Below, piece after piece: positions 22,698 to 23,472 of a stretch of DNA of 23,472 nt. The position numbers were made by a program, and so were the translations under genes. Below the pieces are notes generated by a model. The model ran no database searches and had not been told where the DNA came from. It worked only from the letters and a program-made list of their open reading frames with translations. The DNA is from Gemmatimonadota bacterium (lineage in GTDB: Bacteria; Gemmatimonadota; Gemmatimonadetes; Gemmatimonadales; GWC2-71-9), in the NCBI GenBank assembly GCA_003221075.1, contig QHUF01000139.1:1-23472 (forward strand). The letters run 5' to 3'. The first letter of the stretch is position 1; every line of letters begins with the position of its first letter.

Positions 22698-23472
22698 ATG
22701 CCGTATATGCACAAGCTGGCGTGCCGTCTTGCCCTGCTCAAAAATGCTATCTGTGTCGTCGCTGCCCTCGCGGCCGTGTCGTGCAAGCTCGAACCGCGCA
22801 CGGCCCCGACCAACGGGTCACTCGCACGACTCAGCATATCGCCGATACTCGTAGCATTGCATCTCAATCAAAGCACCGATCTCACCGTCCAGGGAACCGA
22901 TCAGGCCGGTGACATGGCGCCGCTGTCAGTCACCTTCAGCGTGCGCGGCACCGCTGGTGGCCAGATTACGGACGTTACGAGCCCGGGCCGCGGCCGCGCG
23001 GTCGGCCATTTCAAGGCCGGCCAGAACCCGGGGCAGGACAGCGTGATTGCGGTCGACACTTCCGGCGTTGCGGACACGGCGGTGGTCATTGTGACACCGC
23101 CGCCGGTGGCGTCCGTGACCGTTACGCCCTCGACGGCGACCGTGACGGTGGGCAACACGACACCGTTCGTCGCGACACCGTTCGACTCGGCCGGTACGAT
23201 CCTCACCAATCGCACCATCACCTGGTCGTCCGCCACTCCGGCCGTCGCCACCGTCACCGCCGCCGGCGTCGCCAGCGGCGTGGCGCCGGGCTCGGCGAGC
23301 ATCATCGCGACCAGCGAATCGAAGAGCGACACGGCAGTCCTCACCGTGATCAACGTGCCCGTGGCGTCGGTCACCGTGACGCCGGCGTCGGCGACGGTTG
23401 TCGTGGGAGCCACGGCGCCATTCTCCGTCACGCTGCGTGACGCAGCAGGTCAGCTCCTGACCGGTCGCGTCA
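22698..23472 (+). CDS. Ig-like (Big_2-type) repeat lipoprotein, partial (runs off the window)
   Basis: The frame is open to the end of the window (258 codons shown). A basic start and hydrophobic helix lead to a lipobox AVSC at Cys29, so it is probably a secreted lipoprotein. After a first beta-rich domain, Ig-like repeats begin with 'VASVTVTPSTATVTVG' and again 'VASVTVTPASATVVVG', separated by ~80 residues with the 'TWSSATPAVATVTAAGVASGVAPGSASI' core typical of Big_2 domains. Such proteins act as surface or adhesion modules. The start could also be ATG 22683 or 22707. Antisense frames over it are shadows of the repetitive Thr/Val/Ala codons. Confidence 0.85.
   Translation, partial: MPYMHKLACRLALLKNAICVVAALAAVSCKLEPRTAPTNGSLARLSISPILVALHLNQSTDLTVQGTDQAGDMAPLSVTFSVRGTAGGQITDVTSPGRGRAVGHFKAGQNPGQDSVIAVDTSGVADTAVVIVTPPPVASVTVTPSTATVTVGNTTPFVATPFDSAGTILTNRTITWSSATPAVATVTAAGVASGVAPGSASIIATSESKSDTAVLTVINVPVASVTVTPASATVVVGATAPFSVTLRDAAGQLLTGRV

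Noticed and set aside
22901..23431. Minus-strand frame rich in Thr/Val/Ala over the lipoprotein
   Set aside because: The complement of Ig-repeat codons gives a similar-looking composition; the plus strand has a lipobox and recognisable Big_2-type repeats.
1..23472. tRNA/rRNA genes, CRISPR arrays, insertion sequences, phage genes
   Set aside because: No cloverleaf-like or rRNA-like sequence, no regularly spaced repeat-spacer pattern and no transposase or integrase motif was seen by reading; the only long direct repeats are the two leader-like copies.

Overview
This is a GC-rich, densely packed bacterial chromosome segment. It most resembles a Gemmatimonadota-type genome or metagenome bin. That is an inference from the very high GC, the GTG/TTG starts, the many overlapping genes, and the truncated lipoprotein at the right edge with Ig-like repeats of the 'VASVTVTPASATVVVGAT' style. 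No rRNA or tRNA gene is visible to confirm it.

Layout. (1) 1-4730, signalling: a LEA-2-like lipoprotein, divergent from an unusual response regulator (receiver plus degenerate GGDEF), then a minus-strand HK-RR-HK operon with two paralogous soluble histidine kinases around a NarL/LuxR-type regulator. (2) 4873-9309, minus strand: a formyltransferase and a polysaccharide deacetylase, lying between two direct repeats of about 163 bp, followed by glmS and an SLBB/Wza-type export protein. (3) 9629-12949: a second receiver/degenerate-GGDEF regulator facing a Wzc-type tyrosine autokinase. (4) 13225-15601: an NtrC-type sigma54 activator followed by an initiating sugar-phosphate transferase. Both are preceded by the same 20-bp palindrome and by a -24/-12-like element. 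(5) 15579-22330, minus strand: five genes overlapping end to end, in the order Sfp-type phosphopantetheinyl transferase, acyl-CoA dehydrogenase, one-module NRPS (adenylation domain interrupted by an FkbM methyltransferase, then a carrier domain), TubC-docking plus thioesterase-like protein with a Cys nucleophile, and a membrane glycosyltransferase. (6) 22331-23472: a divergent regulatory region with a structured leader RNA and terminator, upstream of the truncated Ig-like lipoprotein.

How the parts may work together. GlmS feeds amino-sugar precursor, the sugar transferase primes the lipid carrier, and the Wzc- and Wza-like proteins handle chain control and export. The deacetylase and formyltransferase could exchange acyl groups on amino sugars. 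No flippase or polymerase is present. The sugar transferase and the glycosyltransferase both lose their natural C-termini at the same point, near 15600, which suggests that a block of the exopolysaccharide locus was deleted there, or that the assembly is chimeric. The NRPS operon is the most novel part. Its adenylation domain carries an aspartate-like specificity code, it has no condensation domain, and its last gene is a glycosyltransferase, so it may make an O-methylated aspartyl unit for a glycoconjugate or a small secreted metabolite.
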